DNA from: Zychaea mexicana
Taxonomy: Eukaryota; Mucoromycota; Mucoromycetes; Mucorales; Lichtheimiaceae
Direction: 5' to 3'
DNA: 64,000 nt
NCBI RefSeq assembly: GCF_025766255.1
Contig: NW_026516671.1
Span: 1-64,000 of the forward strand
Shown: in pieces, positions 34,756 through 49,001 of the stretch
Layout: each line of letters opens with the position of its first letter
How positions within the stretch are numbered: the stretch's first letter is position 1
Made by a program: the position numbers and the translations under genes
Notes under the pieces: generated by a model
Told to the model about the DNA's origin: nothing
Database searches by the model: none
Seen by the model: the letters and a program-made list of their open reading frames with translations, nothing else

Positions 34756-36011
34756 ATGAAGTTCCTGGAAATTGATTCTTTGGAACAACTAAACAGTGTT
34801 TTTCGGTGGGAAACGCCTGAATGCATACTGAATGGCAGAGTGGAAGCCTATTCTTGTAAGTTTACTCTCTTTCTTCTTCGCGTGTGTGTGGGGGTAGTGG
34901 TAGTAGTAGTAGTAGTAGTAGTTGTAGGTAGTAACACTCTATTCAATTCTTCTTTGTTATAAAGGCAAATCGGCGGGTTCCGACAAGAAACTATTCAAGC
35001 AACTCGAAAGCCGGTATACGACAATTACAGCGGGTGGGACGACTAGCAACGAGTTGACACCAGGATCAATATCACCAGATACCAATGATTTGTCCATCAT
35101 TTCACCATTCGGTCGATTGGACGAAGCAGCACCACGAAAAACATTCTTTTATCTCCTGGCGACGTTGAATGCGTCATTTCCTGAACATGACTTTGGCGAC
35201 GTGCGGCCTGACCAGTTTAGCAAGCAGCCGTCGCTTGACCTCGTTATCAACTCAGTCAACACAACCTTGTTTAACCTCGGAAATGATTTCATTGTCAATC
35301 GATATCGGTAATTAATGGGATTGTGGGGGGGGGTGTTTATTAAAAGAAAGATCATTATGACGTTAAAAAGGGTCGTACTACTGTATCCGTGTCTGTCCTC
35401 TCTATCTGAACCGAATTTTATAAATATATGTGTAGAATGTGGGATATATTGGATGATCTAGTGCGATTACATGAATGCGACGTGTACAGTTATAATCCGG
35501 ATATCGACGAGGATCCTATGAATGAGGACGGTTATTTGTATGTTTGATGTTTATATACTCTGTGTGTGTGTGTGTGTAAATTGCGTAGGGTCCGGTATCT
35601 AATTTACTCACGTTACGCGGTGCTGTGGGGGTGGATGGGTGGTAACCTGTTGGATTTAAACAGATGGTCGATGAATTATTTCTTCTTTAATCGCAAGCTG
35701 AAGCGGATGATCTTTTTCTCGGTCAAGAGCCAAAGGTTAGTTGGGACAATGAAATCGAGAAAAGGACAAAGGGCTAAATGACTGTTGTAGCATTGCAAAT
35801 ATGTCTGCGGACGAAGACGATGAGGTACAAGACGATGAAGACGACGATGATATGGAGGACAATGCTCGGTAAGCTTTGTGTGTGTGTGTGTCTGGAAGGG
35901 AGGAGAACAAGTCATATCCAACAGAGTTTGTTGGGGGTGTTTGGTGGCAAACTAATAATGTGAGAAAGAGAGATCGCCGCGAATCACGCTAACCTTACCC
36001 TTTTCTCTCCG

Positions 36012-36044
<33 letters not shown>

Positions 36045-36109
36045 CCGCGCGGCCCATACACAGACGACGGCGACACGACTACATGGTCATGGGTGACATG
36101 GAAGTGTAG
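34756..36109 (+). CDS. MAF1: MAF1, repressor of RNA polymerase III
   Basis: Six exons (34756-34855, 34965-35307, 35436-35537, 35664-35735, 35791-35868, 36064-36109) give 246 aa, with every phase closing. The start MKFLEIDSLEQLN and the A, B and C boxes of Maf1 are all present: GRVEAYSCK, then RKTFFYLLATLNASFPEHDF, then HECDVYSYNPDIDEDP followed by WSMNYFFFNRKLKR. The C-terminus is acidic and ends with a basic patch and MVMGDMEV. Maf1 binds Pol III in the nucleus and shuts down tRNA and 5S rRNA synthesis on starvation or stress. Its activity is controlled by phosphorylation in yeast. Serine-rich text after the A box (residues about 55-90) is the likely regulatory linker. A (TAG)n run sits in intron 1. 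Confidence 0.96.
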
Positions 36110-36300
36110 CTGATAAGCAACAACAAGACTAGGGAAATAATAATTGCGCCATTATGACATTATCTTTTCCTTTAAGCACTAATGGTGTTAGTGTGTGTGT
36201 GTGTGTGTTGCTGTGGATGTTGGGTCTCGGAATTCGCTCCTTGTGTCCTTCCTCTTAGCAGTTTCATAAATAACATTTCTTCTTCTTCTTACTGTGTGTG

Positions 36301-36358
<58 letters not shown>

Positions 36359-36778
36359 AAAAGGGCAACTGGTGGCTCTCGGCTTCAACCCCTGAACGCG
36401 CAGCTCTTGTTTATTTTACTTTTTTTTTTTTACCCACCCACACACACTTCTCTGCCCCCCTTTGCCCCACACACACACACACTCATACACACACATACTT
36501 GCTAATAAGTAAACTATTGATGTCTGCGTGATGAAAGCAAAATACAGAAAGGATCCCACGCCCACAACTATCCATGCGATCGCTTTCCGCTCTCTCCCCC
36601 CCCCCACCCACCCACCCACGCCAGAGAACAGCCCCTTTTTAGGTCGCGCAAGACCAAAACAGATGGCTGGTGCATATTTATAAAAAAAAGAACTGCTGTG
36701 CCTTTTTCTTTTCTTTTCTTTTCTACTTTACCTCTACTCCACTACTACTAACGACATACTGAAATAAGAGAGAAAAAG
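36110..36778. other. Intergenic, simple-sequence rich
   Basis: Contains the (GT)n run, a T11 tract, (CA)n and poly-C/CACC repeats. A pyrimidine-rich stretch (36699-36740) precedes the next start codon. No gene. Confidence 0.6.
36302..36357 (+). repeat. (GT)n microsatellite
   Basis: An uninterrupted GT run of 56 bp between MAF1 and the zinc-finger gene. CA-rich and poly-C tracts follow at 36440-36620. Confidence 0.97.
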
Positions 36779-37895
36779 ATGCCAGCTCATCGATCACGAA
36801 GTAACAGCGCACATGGCGCTATCACCTCCACCGCAACCGCAGCCAGCTTCAGCAGCAACAGCACTAGTAGTAGTAGTAGTAATAGTGATAGTAGTAACAA
36901 CACGGGTGCGCACAAGCCAAGATTGTTTCAATGCACTGGGTATGGCGACTGTCGTATGGTCTTTACTCGTAGTGAACACTTGGCTCGACATGCTCGGTAA
37001 GCACATCATCTTTTATGAGTTGCCCATTCCATCATCGTCATCATCATCATCCGAGAGCCAGTCGCTTATATATCAGTTATTCACATCATGTTCTATTTTT
37101 CTGGATTTTAGCAAACATACAGGAGAGGTACAACCTAATGTTCATTCTGCGCCCTCGCATATGCATACATAACACTACACGGCCCCGCCCTACTACTATA
37201 GCTTACATTGAGGACTAACAATCCATATATTGCATCATCCATAACAGAAACCGTTCCAATGCATTATGCCGGACTGTAACAAGATGTTTAGCCGATTCGA
37301 TAACATGATGCAACATACGCAAACACACAGAAACCATCAACAGCATCATCTTCAGCAACAACAACAACAACCTATGCTGCGAAGACGACGTCGTAGTAGT
37401 ACCTCCAGCACCTCCAGCAGCAGCAGTGATAATACTAGTGTTTCTAGTGTATCTAGTGTAGCGACCTTGTCGGATCATGATCCCGTGACCACCACCACCA
37501 CCACCACTGCCACTGCCAACAACAGCAACAACAACAACAAAGCCAACATTACCACAAAACGAGAGCAGCCACGACGCTTGTCCATTGCCGATCTTTGTAA
37601 CCCTTTGATTAACGAAGGTGGTGGTCATCGCAGCTCCATCATCTGTACAACTCGTACGCAACCATCATCATTGTCATTCCCAGCAACAAAGCAGAAACAA
37701 CCCATAATGCTGGATGACGGTGATGATACAAAGTCAAAGAAGAGCAACAACAGGCCAATGCTGCTGTTGACACCCGATGAAATGGAAGCACTTCAGGCGT
37801 TTGGACGTTTGCAAAGAGCGACGACGCCTGACCTTTATGATTCGTTACGCGAACTCGTTTCCGACCGACAACAGCAACAGTGTCCCTGTCTTTGA
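36779..37895 (+). CDS. Two-finger C2H2 transcription factor (Msn2/Com2-like finger pair)
   Basis: Three exons (36779-36996, a 16-nt micro-exon 37112-37127, and 37248-37895) give 293 aa. Finger 1 is C52-x5-C58-x12-H71-x3-H75 with RSEHLARH at its helix. The linker is TGEKPF. Finger 2 is C83-x4-C88-x12-H101-x3-H105 with SRFDNMMQH. The paired helix signatures RSEHLxRH and SRFDN resemble fungal stress-response zinc fingers that read AG-rich elements. Target and role here are inferred. The N-terminus is a Ser/Asn-rich low-complexity stretch. The rest has poly-Q, poly-Ser, poly-Thr and poly-Asn. The micro-exon carries the whole KHTGE linker, so mis-splicing would destroy finger 1. Confidence 0.85.
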
Positions 37896-38455
37896 GAAGA
37901 GCACAGACATTCGCCTTAAAAAACCTGCACCACCTCCAATATCGTTTTCTGTACTATATCCTTTTATCTTTTATAAAAAAACAAAAACAAACGAACCCTC
38001 ACTTTTTATATGACTGCTGTACCATTTCTTCCCTTCTTTGTTTGTTTTGAAATTATTATTATTATTATTAGTATTCTGTTCATAGTTTTCTTCTTCATGT
38101 GTTTATATCCCCCCCCCCACACACACACAATCCCCGTCAAATCGCTATGTGAAATATATATATGTATATGATATCATAAACCTGGCTGTGTCAGAAAAAA
38201 AAAGTCCCTTGTCAACAAGAAGACGAGCGGATCCGATAGAGGGGCGGAAATGGGGCCGGGGGCCAAAGTGTAAGCAGCAGTACGTAGTAAGTTATAAGCC
38301 GGGCGACTCATGTGATATCGACCGGTTCCAAACGGAAACAACTCCGCCAGCCGAAAAGTGTGTTAGCATATGAAGCGACGCGTTTTCCCCAGAACACAAG
38401 GGCTTCTTTCTTTCTTTCTTTCTCTTTACACACATTACACTTTTCTTTACTTCAG
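37896..38455. promoter_or_regulatory. 3' end of the zinc-finger gene and TPI promoter region
   Basis: The first 250 bp are AT-rich with (TTA)n and poly-C runs and probably hold the zinc-finger gene terminator. The last 60 bp before the putative leader intron are CT-rich (TTTC repeats at 38406-38423), typical of strong fungal promoters. Confidence 0.45.
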
Positions 38456-38553
38456 GTGAGTCATTATATGTAACTTGTCGTTGGTCGGGTGGATGGGGGC
38501 AACATTGCTAACGTTATCCTTACTCTCTATTCTCTTTTCACCACACATAAAAG
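38456..38553 (+). other. Probable intron in the TPI 5' untranslated region
   Basis: A perfect donor (CAG/GTGAGT at 38456) follows a pyrimidine-rich stretch, and an AAAAG acceptor ends at 38553, four bases before the TPI start codon. Leader introns are common in strongly expressed glycolytic genes. Not proven without transcripts. Confidence 0.5.
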
Positions 38554-38557
38554 CAAA

Positions 38558-39900
<1,343 letters not shown>

Positions 39901-40568
39901 ACCCTTTTTCCCCCATGTAACCTTCTTGCTTTCCCCCCCTCATACATACATACATACACACACACACATCCCAAGGAGTCTCTCTTTGTTTTACAAACCA
40001 AAGGTTTCTTGAAAAAAGAAAATAGCCCCTATCAAAACAACTGTACAATAAAAAAGATATGTCTTGCTACATCATATTTCTGGAGGAGGGCGGGAAACCG
40101 CGGGGAGAAGGGGTTGGGGTCCGTGTCATGTCCCCCGCTCACGCAAACTTGTTATTTCAAAATTAACATTTTGCTGTCGGTTGCTGCCAGAGCAACCAGT
40201 GCATGCATACCATGGCAACCATTGCTACCATGGCAACAAGTAGAAAGATAAGCATATCTTGGGGGGGAAGATCTCCGTTGTTATTATAAAGACAGTTTGA
40301 CGTTTGGTGGGTTTTTACAGACATACTATTAATAACAAACAGTACTTACACGTACATATTATAACGAAATATAAGGATGGATTTATAAAGATAGGGTGGT
40401 GCGATTGTGTTTAAAGAAAGTATAGAGGGCTATGTATACATAAATATATCGAGATACAAAAAAAAGAGGCCGTTGTTGATGCGGGGGAAAGTGTTTAATG
40501 AGAGATGAGGGAATGGGGCTAGTAGCCGTCCTTTTTACTGGTGCTACATATATTATAGTTTGCTTGGG
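39901..40568. other. Convergent intergenic region, TPI and PHO84
   Basis: 3' untranslated DNA for both genes, with C-rich and CA-rich tracts after the TPI stop and a near-tandem CATGGCAACCATTGCTACCATGGCAAC pattern at about 40210-40240. No gene. Confidence 0.5.
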
Positions 40569-42460
40569 CTAATGATGATAATACTCCTTGTCTTCCTCTG
40601 CTGGCAGTGGCGCAGCCGGCTCAGTCTCGCCTGCCAACTCTTCCAAAGTCTTGCCCTTTGTTTCCGGAATCAAAAAGGACGAGAAAATACCGGTCAACAT
40701 GAAAAAGGCGAACAGTTGAAGCAAATGGTTGATCCAGGCATTGGGGCCACCAATATCCTTCAAAAGACCAAAGCCAACTTGGGCGACAATGGCTCCCACC
40801 TTGCCAGAAGCTGCAGAGATACCGTGCGCGGTCGAGCGGTAGCGAGTAGGGTAGCATTCACCAGGGACAATAAAGGTAGTGGCATTGGGACCCTAAACAA
40901 AAAGAGGAGGGATCTTCTCTGTTATAGAGGAAGTTTCTGGAATACTACTGCTACTTACAAAGTTAAAAAAGATTTGGGTGAGCGTGTACAAGACGATGAA
41001 CAATGGCACAGAGTAGTCGAGAATGGCGTGATAACCGAAACCAAGGATGATGAAAAAGGCTGTGAGCATGCAGAAGCCCATGATTTGGATGGTCTTGCGG
41101 CCAAGGTAGTCCACAGTGAAAACGGTGATCCAATAACCGGGAACTAGAATAAACAAAACAAGGTCATTGTTAGAATTCGCTTTCTATGATAATGAGAGAG
41201 ACGGAGCAATAAGAAGGGGAAACTTACCAGAGCCAAGCAAGTTAATGATGATATTGCCAACACAAGTCTGGAAGACGGCACTGTATCATGGGCTTCAAAT
41301 GATTAGAAAACTACCTTGGCCATGTTGCTATAAAAAGACTTACGTGTACGGATCGTCACCACCGGCAAAGCCAATGTTTTGCAAAATGATCGAGTTATTC
41401 AAACCAAGACCATACCATGCCACGTCCAGCGCGAACCAAGAGTAAGCGGTACCAAAGAGCATACGAGCGTTTCTGGGCTGGCCAAAGAAATGGCAGAAAT
41501 CGGACCACGAGGCGGTGGTGATAACAGGCGAGTCAGTACGAGTGACGGCGACATTATCACTATAGTCACCAGCAGCAGCGCCGTATTCAATGAAAGCCTT
41601 GGCATCCCGTAGACCCTTTTCGATCTTTTGCTCAACGTCCATGGTGTAGCGAGGGGTCTCGGGGATGGTGAGACGATAGTAGAGGGCTATGCAACCGGGC
41701 AAGGCGCCGAGACCGACAACGATGCGCCAGACAAAGTCGAGGTTTTGTGGGTTGGCATGGATCGCGTTCTGGGCCGCAGCGGTGGCGATCAAACCGACGA
41801 GACTCGCGGCGACTTGACCAAAGCCTTGCATGGCAAAGACGGCGGCCATCATGGCGCCACGCCGTTTTGTGGTCGCAAACTCAGAGGTAATGACGGAGGA
41901 TAAAGGGTAGTCGCCACCGATGCCAATGCCGACAATGATGCGCCAAAAGGTAATGATGGCCCAGAAGGAAACAGTGGGGCCGTTGCCGGCCAGTGCTTGG
42001 CCTACGGTGCCAATGATCATGATGATGAGTTCGATGCCGTACATGCGCTTACGACCCAGTCGGTCGGCTAGCCATCCAAACAGAAGCTGGCCAACCACTG
42101 TGCCGACGGAACAGGAGACTTTGATGGCCATGTCAACATCGTGCGGTGTCTTGTTGCCTTGCTCGCCCCAGTAGACGTAGCCGATCATCGTGGATACTAG
42201 GTTGATGGCAAAAATGTCGTAGGCGTCTGTAAAAAAACCGATGCCAGACACTATACATGCGCGGATATGAAACCAGCCAAACTTGGCATCGTCGAACTAG
42301 TATATATGCAAATATAAGCATCATGCAGTAGTGTGGTGGTGGTAGCTAGATCATATTGTACCTCTTCCAACGCCATCCGACGGCGCTCCATGATTTCAAT
42401 ACCAGAGTTCACCTTGTAAGTTTCCTCAGAAGTGACCGGGTCGTTGACTGGTTTAGTCAT
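40569..42460 (-). CDS. PHO84: High-affinity phosphate transporter, PHO84 type (MFS/PHS family)
   Basis: Five exons (42460-42362, 42296-41344, 41280-41228, 41143-40959, 40892-40569) give 537 aa with about 12 membrane segments. Family signatures are clear: GFFTDAYDIFAINL in TM1, LADRLGRKRMYG between TM2 and TM3, GIGIGGDYPLSSVI in TM4, and YPTRYRSTAHGISAASGK in TM10/11. It would import inorganic phosphate with protons across the plasma membrane. The N-terminal 33 residues are hydrophilic and on their own exon. The C-terminus ends PLPAEEDKEYYHH. In yeast this gene is induced by phosphate starvation through Pho4 at CACGTG boxes. One such palindrome is at 43431-43436, about 970 bp upstream, which is far for a direct site. 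Confidence 0.95.
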
Positions 42461-45400
42461 TGTTTTCTGGTAACAAATGAATAGACGCGGGAGAGAGGTA
42501 TCAATATAAGATAAAAAAGAAAGAGGAGGGAAGAAGAAATCAAACAAAAAAGGCAAAGAGGTCGAGAATAAGTACAGTAGTACATAGGATCATTTATGTG
42601 TTGATAGTAAAAGTAGAGAGGATCAGCGCGTGAGTTTGAAACCAAATGTCTTTGATGGCCCAAAAGCCTGTCGTTAACTCCATGTGCCCTCTCCACGACC
42701 TTCTTTTTTCCAATTTCGTCAAAAAATTTAAAATGCCCTCCAGCAGAAACCTCCCCACAGCCAATAGCTGCATCCAATATCGTCCACGCCCCATCTTGCT
42801 CTGACAACAAAAACGGTAAATAAGTCCTATTACCGTAATTTCCTTATTATTGTGTAAAAAAAACAAATTAAGATTTAAAAAGTTATCCCGAACGCTATCT
42901 CGTCCAATGCAGCCATGTCACCCAAACATGAAAAAAAACAATTGGTGGTGGTATATGGTAATACAGCTTTTTGTGATGCGACCAGAGAGTATGGTAGATT
43001 GAAGATTGTCTGTGTCGTCTCTCTCTCTCCCAGAATCAGCCATTGGTTTTGTTACACCAAAGAAATTCTTCGCAGCATCATGTGTTACTATAACACACAC
43101 ACACACACTCTCTCTCTCTCTATCTCTCTCGATCACCATCATCGTCATCATCCTATCGTGTATATTAGCAGTAAAAAAGAAATGAAGGGATGTCAGAGGA
43201 GGAGGAGAGTCAGCAGATATCATCTTAATGTATGTCCCGGCTAAAAAAATTGCTGATATCATATGATGCACTTTATAAATTGACAGCAAACTGTAAGTTT
43301 GACTTTCTTATATTTGCAGGGTGATTTACAACGGAAAGGGGGGTATTCTTTAGATCTTTTAAGCGTAGTAGCAGCAGTATCGCCGGTTGATGCGGTTTTA
43401 GTTTATAGATAAATATCACTTTTTTCCCTCCACGTGGACGGGAAAAAGCTTAACGTCAAAAGTGATGGGCGGCTCTTACTTGTTCACATGGGTATGTGTG
43501 GGGGAAGGAATGATTGTTTCATGAACCTGCAAGTCTGCGCCCTTGCCTGTTGAGGCTATTATAGTTCATTGACTGCGCCGCACAATAAAAGAGGTAAGTC
43601 TAACATAGAGTTAATACTTGAGGTTGGTTTTAAGAAAATTTGATATTGGATATTTCTTTTTGAGACTGTCTGGTCCTCGAGCGAAAAAACAACAACAGCA
43701 GCGCCTGTTTCCTTGATACCATTCGTTTTTTGAGTGTGTGCATACCGACGCTAAGAACGATTGTCCACATATCCCACAGCAAATATGTTGTTCAAGCATC
43801 GCTGTTTTTTTAAAGTCCTGCAAAAGATGGACAAAGGTCACAGCAAGCCCGTTGTAATATGCCGCGTCGTCTATTCAAATACAAAAGATTGTGTAATAGT
43901 TGTTTAGAAGGTATAGAACGCAGCTTTTGTTCAATTAGATGCTTTGATATGAGCTTGTTGGGATGGCGAACCATTGTCTTTGTACATCATCTTTTTAACA
44001 TCACAAGTGTAAACTATATCACCCCCCCAAAGAGAGTCACTGTTTACGTTCTTCAGACATCAAGACATTTATTGTCCAACTGCTTTCAAGAGTCTTACTG
44101 GTGGCCGTTCCATCGATGTCGCCACACTGTTTTTCCCTCCACTATGACTACTGCTATGTGTTTCGTTGTCGGTGCTACGCTCGGCAAGATCGTGTCATTT
44201 CTTGTCTCGTCGTATGATGCGGGGCAATAATGGCTCATATGAGCACATACACGACAAGCAACATCTGATTAGAAATGTTTGTCATCATCTACTTTAAATA
44301 CACTACTGTAGATAACACCATGATGTCAAAAGTCATAGATTGTAGACTTGACGTTTGGTATATATTTGACTGTACATCAAGATGTTATTTGCAGCAGTTT
44401 GATCAGATCATCCATGGCATACAGCAACTGTGGTTTGATCAATGTGCAACTCTATCCAGAGCGATGGATCTTGTTCATCTCGCTTTCTCTCAGCCAAAAA
44501 CGGCAAACGAATTGTACTACAGTACAAGGCTGCATGGCCAGTGACAAATTGTGAAAATAAGGGAATTAAAAGCATGGATGGGGGTTGTTGTTGAATACAT
44601 TTAGATGGCTGGGCAAAATACAGATATCATTGCAAGAGAGTCGCTAAAGGCGAATTATAGTGATGCTTCTGGAAATGAGTGGCACAGCCATACTCATTTA
44701 TGATGCAGCTTGAGAACGTGTGCTTTTGATATTAAAACCGTGAACCAGATATGCCAATAGCGGAAAACCCAGGTGTAAAACCACCAAAAAGTGTGTGTGC
44801 GTTTCGTCCATTTAAAAGACCAAATGCTTTTCGGACATCATGTCTTTTGCCAAAGATGCCCATGCCCACAAGCTCGAGTATTCCTATTGCATTTACTGTA
44901 CTTTCCTAGGCAAGGTCTTATACCTTTTTTCTTCGTTCTCTTCTTCTTAATGATCTTATTATGTGTAGGCTGACGACTGATATGATATGACATTAGCTAG
45001 AACAATACATTTGTTCGGGCAGCCGTAATACAACACATCATCTTGTGGCATGTCCCTATTATTTATTGAATTAGTTTGGTGCACATCCGTACTGTTGTCT
45101 GTACCATTAGAGATGTACTGCTACTACTTTCATACTCCATATCAAAGTAAAAAGAGCCTACCGGCGTGCCCGCGGCCTTGACCATCATAAAATACGTGAT
45201 AGTACGAAGCAAAATGTATCATTCTTCTTTTTTCGAGATGCTGATATTTTCCAGGTTTTTTTGATAGATGCAACCGCCGAAAAGATGCTCGAGTCTTTAT
45301 TGTCTACAATCAGACCTTCGGGTCGCTGGGATCTACAATTTTACTTTGAAGGAAGACTATCATAATTCTTTAGATACTCGGTTTGGGATATTCTCCCAAG

Positions 45401-45756
45401 AGAAGAAGCAAAGTACCATATTGCAGATGTACATCATAGTATCTACTCGCTGTCCTATCGGACTGTTGCAGATAGCAGCCAGTGGCAGCAGTACTGAGGG
45501 TTGTTATGGTCCGAACTACATAGTGGTGATTCCTTTCTATATTTAAGACATGACGCATTTCTCTCAATACGTGTCTTGTACTAGTAGCGCCTTGAATTTG
45601 GCAAGTGTCAAAGTTCCGGTTAAACCTAAAAAAAGAGGGTCTTTGCTGCTGGCACAGTGTTCGCTTCCGATTGGTTGCCGATAATTTTGCCCTCTTTCAA
45701 CGCGGGGAGTGGGGAGATACGCCCTTTCCGCTGCTTCTTGCTCATTACTGATTTTC
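42461..45756. other. Long region with no clear gene
   Basis: Short ORFs only. A minus-strand frame at 42457-42810 (upstream of PHO84) and Cys-containing frames at 43611-43841 (minus, HICCGICGQSF) and 43859-44230 (plus, LCNSCLEGIE) look partly coding but have no clean splice structure or domain. Microsatellites (CA)n and (CT)n lie at 43093-43130. May include decayed repeats. Confidence 0.45.
43431..43436. promoter_or_regulatory. CACGTG E-box upstream of PHO84 (weak candidate)
   Basis: A palindromic CACGTG followed by GACG. Such boxes bind bHLH factors like Pho4. Distance of about 970 bp and lack of a second nearby site make function uncertain. Confidence 0.2.
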
Positions 45757-47941
45757 ATGGCCGTCAAGTCCACCAGGCAATTCTCAAAGCGAAGGCCGCA
45801 ATCGCCTTTGGTTCAGCAACAGCAACTGCCTGGTGTAGGAACGGCGCCCTTGGCGACAACAGCGGCAGTGCCATCCATTGCACCCGGTAAAACACACACA
45901 CTTTTGGGTCGAGAAACGCCGTAAAAGGGACGTGAATCATCCTCATCAAAATTTAATGTTATAGTTGCCATCCAAAGCTCACGAGCCCCTCTACGTGCAG
46001 CTCGCGCAGAGGTTTCCCAAGAGGTAAAAACATGAACGCAGCTTTGTATTTCTTGGTGTGTGTGCCCAATAAAGTAAAGAATTGACAGAGTATTTATAAC
46101 ATACACGCACATATAGCCTGAAAAAACACTTGATCAACATGAACACGTACACAACGATCATCGTCATGACCACCCACACGCTCACGACCACACCCACGCT
46201 CACGACCACGACCACGCACACGCCCATGATCACGTCCACGATTCTTTTGCGCAACCGGCTGTTCCTTATCTTGATCAACATTATGAGCAGCATAGTCACG
46301 ATCACCACCATACCCCTGGATACACTCATATTCCACATACTACTACAACTGCACATGGACACGACCATAGCCATGGACACGACCACAGCCATCATCACCA
46401 CGATCAAGGACATGACCACCACGATCACGACCATCATCATCATCATCATAACCATCCGCACGTCCACGTACCTCCTCTCCCATCCTGGTCTGAGATCTTT
46501 GCAAACTTGGCACCGATGCAAAAAACCATCTTTACGTGGTTCTTGATTCACATTACAATTGGCGCGTTGGTCTGGTGGGCAGGCACATCCAGAGATAGTT
46601 TGGGTAAGTTACTGCAGAGGACTTCTTGGAAACCTCCTGTCTCTCTTTCCGTGTGTATTATAATATATCGGGCGAGGGCAAGAGAAGAAAAAAGAAAGCT
46701 CAAAATCTGACTTGATGTCTCATTTGTTCTTTGAATAGCAATTGTTGGATTTGCGTACCTTGTCATTTTTGATGCCTTGGGTGTTCTCAATCTGTTTATT
46801 TCCGATATTGTGCGAACAAACCCGGCGTTCCTGGCAATCAACACAAAGCGGCCTTTTGCGTAAGCCTCTTTAATATTCTGTGCCATCACGTATAAAATTG
46901 AATGTCGGCATATGTGATAAAAGAAAGCTGATTTTCATGTGAATCGTCATCGATGTATATAGCGCACGTCGATATGAAATTGTATTTGCAATGGCAACAA
47001 CCGTGTATTTACTGTTTGCGACGATGTATACCACCAAAGAATCGCTCGAGCACATGTTGCTAGAGAAAAGCAGCACATCGTCGTCGGAAGATCACCACTA
47101 TGAAGCACATTTGGGTTTCGGTGGATTTTTGATTATGTGTATTGCCATGGGCGCCACAGTTCTATCCAGTGTTAGCTTAAGAAATCATGAAAACTTTGTT
47201 CGCTGTAAGTGGATCAAGGGAGTAAGTTGGGGATTGCAAAAAAAAAAGGCAAGGAAAGAGTTTTTTCGGGATATAAGCACGTCATGTGTGTGTGTGGAAG
47301 CGCGGGTATATTGATTATTATGCAAACAACACGCAAACGCGTTTAGATTTACGACGATCCCCACCTACTGTCCACGGATTTTCTTACAATGTGCTGAATC
47401 GGGCACGCGGTAACGCGATCAAGATTGTACTGTCAAACATCTATTCGTTCTCTATTGTGTCGTGCGGCTTTGGAGTCATGGTTTTGTACATGTTTGGTGT
47501 CGCGACGCCGTTTATGGACAAGTTTGTTGCTTTTGGCGAATCTGCAGTGATGTTATATCTGGGCGGACCCACAGCTGCTGCGCTGGCCAAGTTGTTGTTA
47601 CAAACTACGCCAGATGTAGCTCGTTCAGGCATTGAAAGTCGACTCTTAGAGGTACTTTTGAGCAATACTCACCCCGCCGGGCGGACAGGAGAATACTAAG
47701 AATATACTGTATATAGATTCGACAGAACCCAAGTGTGCTGGCCATGGATCGTGTACATTTTTGGCAAAACACGTATGGCAAGTGTGTAGGCACGTTAGAG
47801 ATTCAAGTGAAACCGGATGCGGATGAACAGGCTGTTTTGCAATTTGTATATCAAAAGTTGGAAGGATTGACAAGCGTGGATGCAACCGAGGTGGATGGTG
47901 GTCATTCTGGAAGCGAGTTGACCGTCAGTATCATTCAATAG
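45757..47941 (+). CDS. ZRG17: Zrg17/Cis4-like cation diffusion facilitator subunit with His-rich loop
   Basis: Seven exons (45757-45886, 45965-46023, 46117-46603, 46739-46859, 46963-47204, 47347-47651, 47726-47941) give 519 aa. The N-terminus is Gln/Ala/Arg-rich. Residues about 64-185 are extremely His/Asp-rich. Membrane segments follow, then a C-terminal cytosolic CDF dimerisation domain (TLEIQVKPDADEQAVLQFV ... LTVSII). In TM2 the canonical Asp and His are replaced (SLAIVGFAYLVIFD). In TM5 the canonical H-x3-D is replaced by I-x3-N (AIKIVLSN). Loss of both metal-site residues is the hallmark of Zrg17/Cis4/ZnT6, which do not carry zinc themselves but partner Msc2/ZnT5 to load zinc into the secretory pathway. 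The start could be further upstream. Confidence 0.85.
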
Positions 47942-48833
47942 TAAATTCGGATCATGTTCTTTCTTTTACGCTGTTAACTACCCGCGAAAGAAGCCCAAAA
48001 AAAGTCAGCTTAATGTATGATAGAGAATTCTATATATAAACAAACATCAGAAGAAGATTCTGTTTATTATGTAAGATGTTGTTCTCGTTTGGAGAGCTAT
48101 TGGAACTGTTGCTACTATCGCTACTAGTATACGTCGTTTTGTAACGCTACTGAGCTCTTATGTAAGCTGATCGAATGATCACGTGCTATCATCCTTTGTA
48201 TTCATTAATGAACAAAGATTAGCCAGTGGAGTAGGGTATTAAAGAGGTAGAGAGAGGAATACATACACCCAGAATACATACACCCAGTTATATACGATCA
48301 TGTAAATCGTTGCCAGCCATAATAAAAACAATGGAGGTCACTGCTGAATTTTTGTGATTCTGTAAGCACATCTCGTTTGATGACCCACAGCAATTATGGC
48401 CGAATGGGATACTTTTGCTATCGGGGCGTTGTGGAGTCGATAAGTGCTATTAGTCTTTAGATGGCTGGCAGCTTGCTGTGTGGATGTTGGAGGAGGCTCG
48501 ATAATGGCACATTTATCAGGACGTCATTGATATTAAAGATCGGTGGGATGTTTTTTTATTCAAACTTGAAGAATGCGGGTCATATCGACTCGCGACCCTA
48601 CCAGTGCCACATCGGCCGCATAGAGTACAGCCGCGATAATGGTGCAAAATGTATTTGGTCGCGCTAAACTAGGCGACTCTTTTCGCCATTTGGAAACGTT
48701 GTTGTGCCGCTGATTCAGTGACCCTCGTAGATGGTGATGTTCGAGATTGAAGAGGATGGTAACATCGGTTATGTGGATACGTGGGCTTTCCTATGCTGTA
48801 TCTCCTTTTGTTTGTCCTTTCTGTCTATGTCTA

Positions 48834-49001
48834 CAGTGGTTCCCCGTTTAATTTCAACTCAAAGGGGGTCTCTGTATGTAGTGTTGAAAATACTGAGGAT
48901 TGACACAAAACAAGGGTGTTATATGCTTAAAGGGGTATAGAAAAAGTTGAAAAAACTGAGGCTTTATAGTATGGAGAGTGAAATTAAACGGGAAACCACT
49001 G
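48834..49001. mobile_element. Tc1/mariner-like MITE, copy 1
   Basis: 168 bp with terminal inverted repeats of about 22 bp beginning CAGTGGTTCCCCGTTTAATTT. Flanked by TA (48832-48833 and 49002-49003), the duplication made by Tc1/mariner transposases. No coding capacity. Confidence 0.8.

Noticed and set aside
36188..36505. ORFs with long HTHTHT or VCVCVC runs
   Set aside because: They are translations of the (GT)n microsatellite.
46130..46546. Plus-strand 138-codon Thr/Ile/Met-rich ORF and minus-strand Val/Met-rich ORF
   Set aside because: Both are shadow frames of the His/Asp-rich exon of the Zrg17-like gene.
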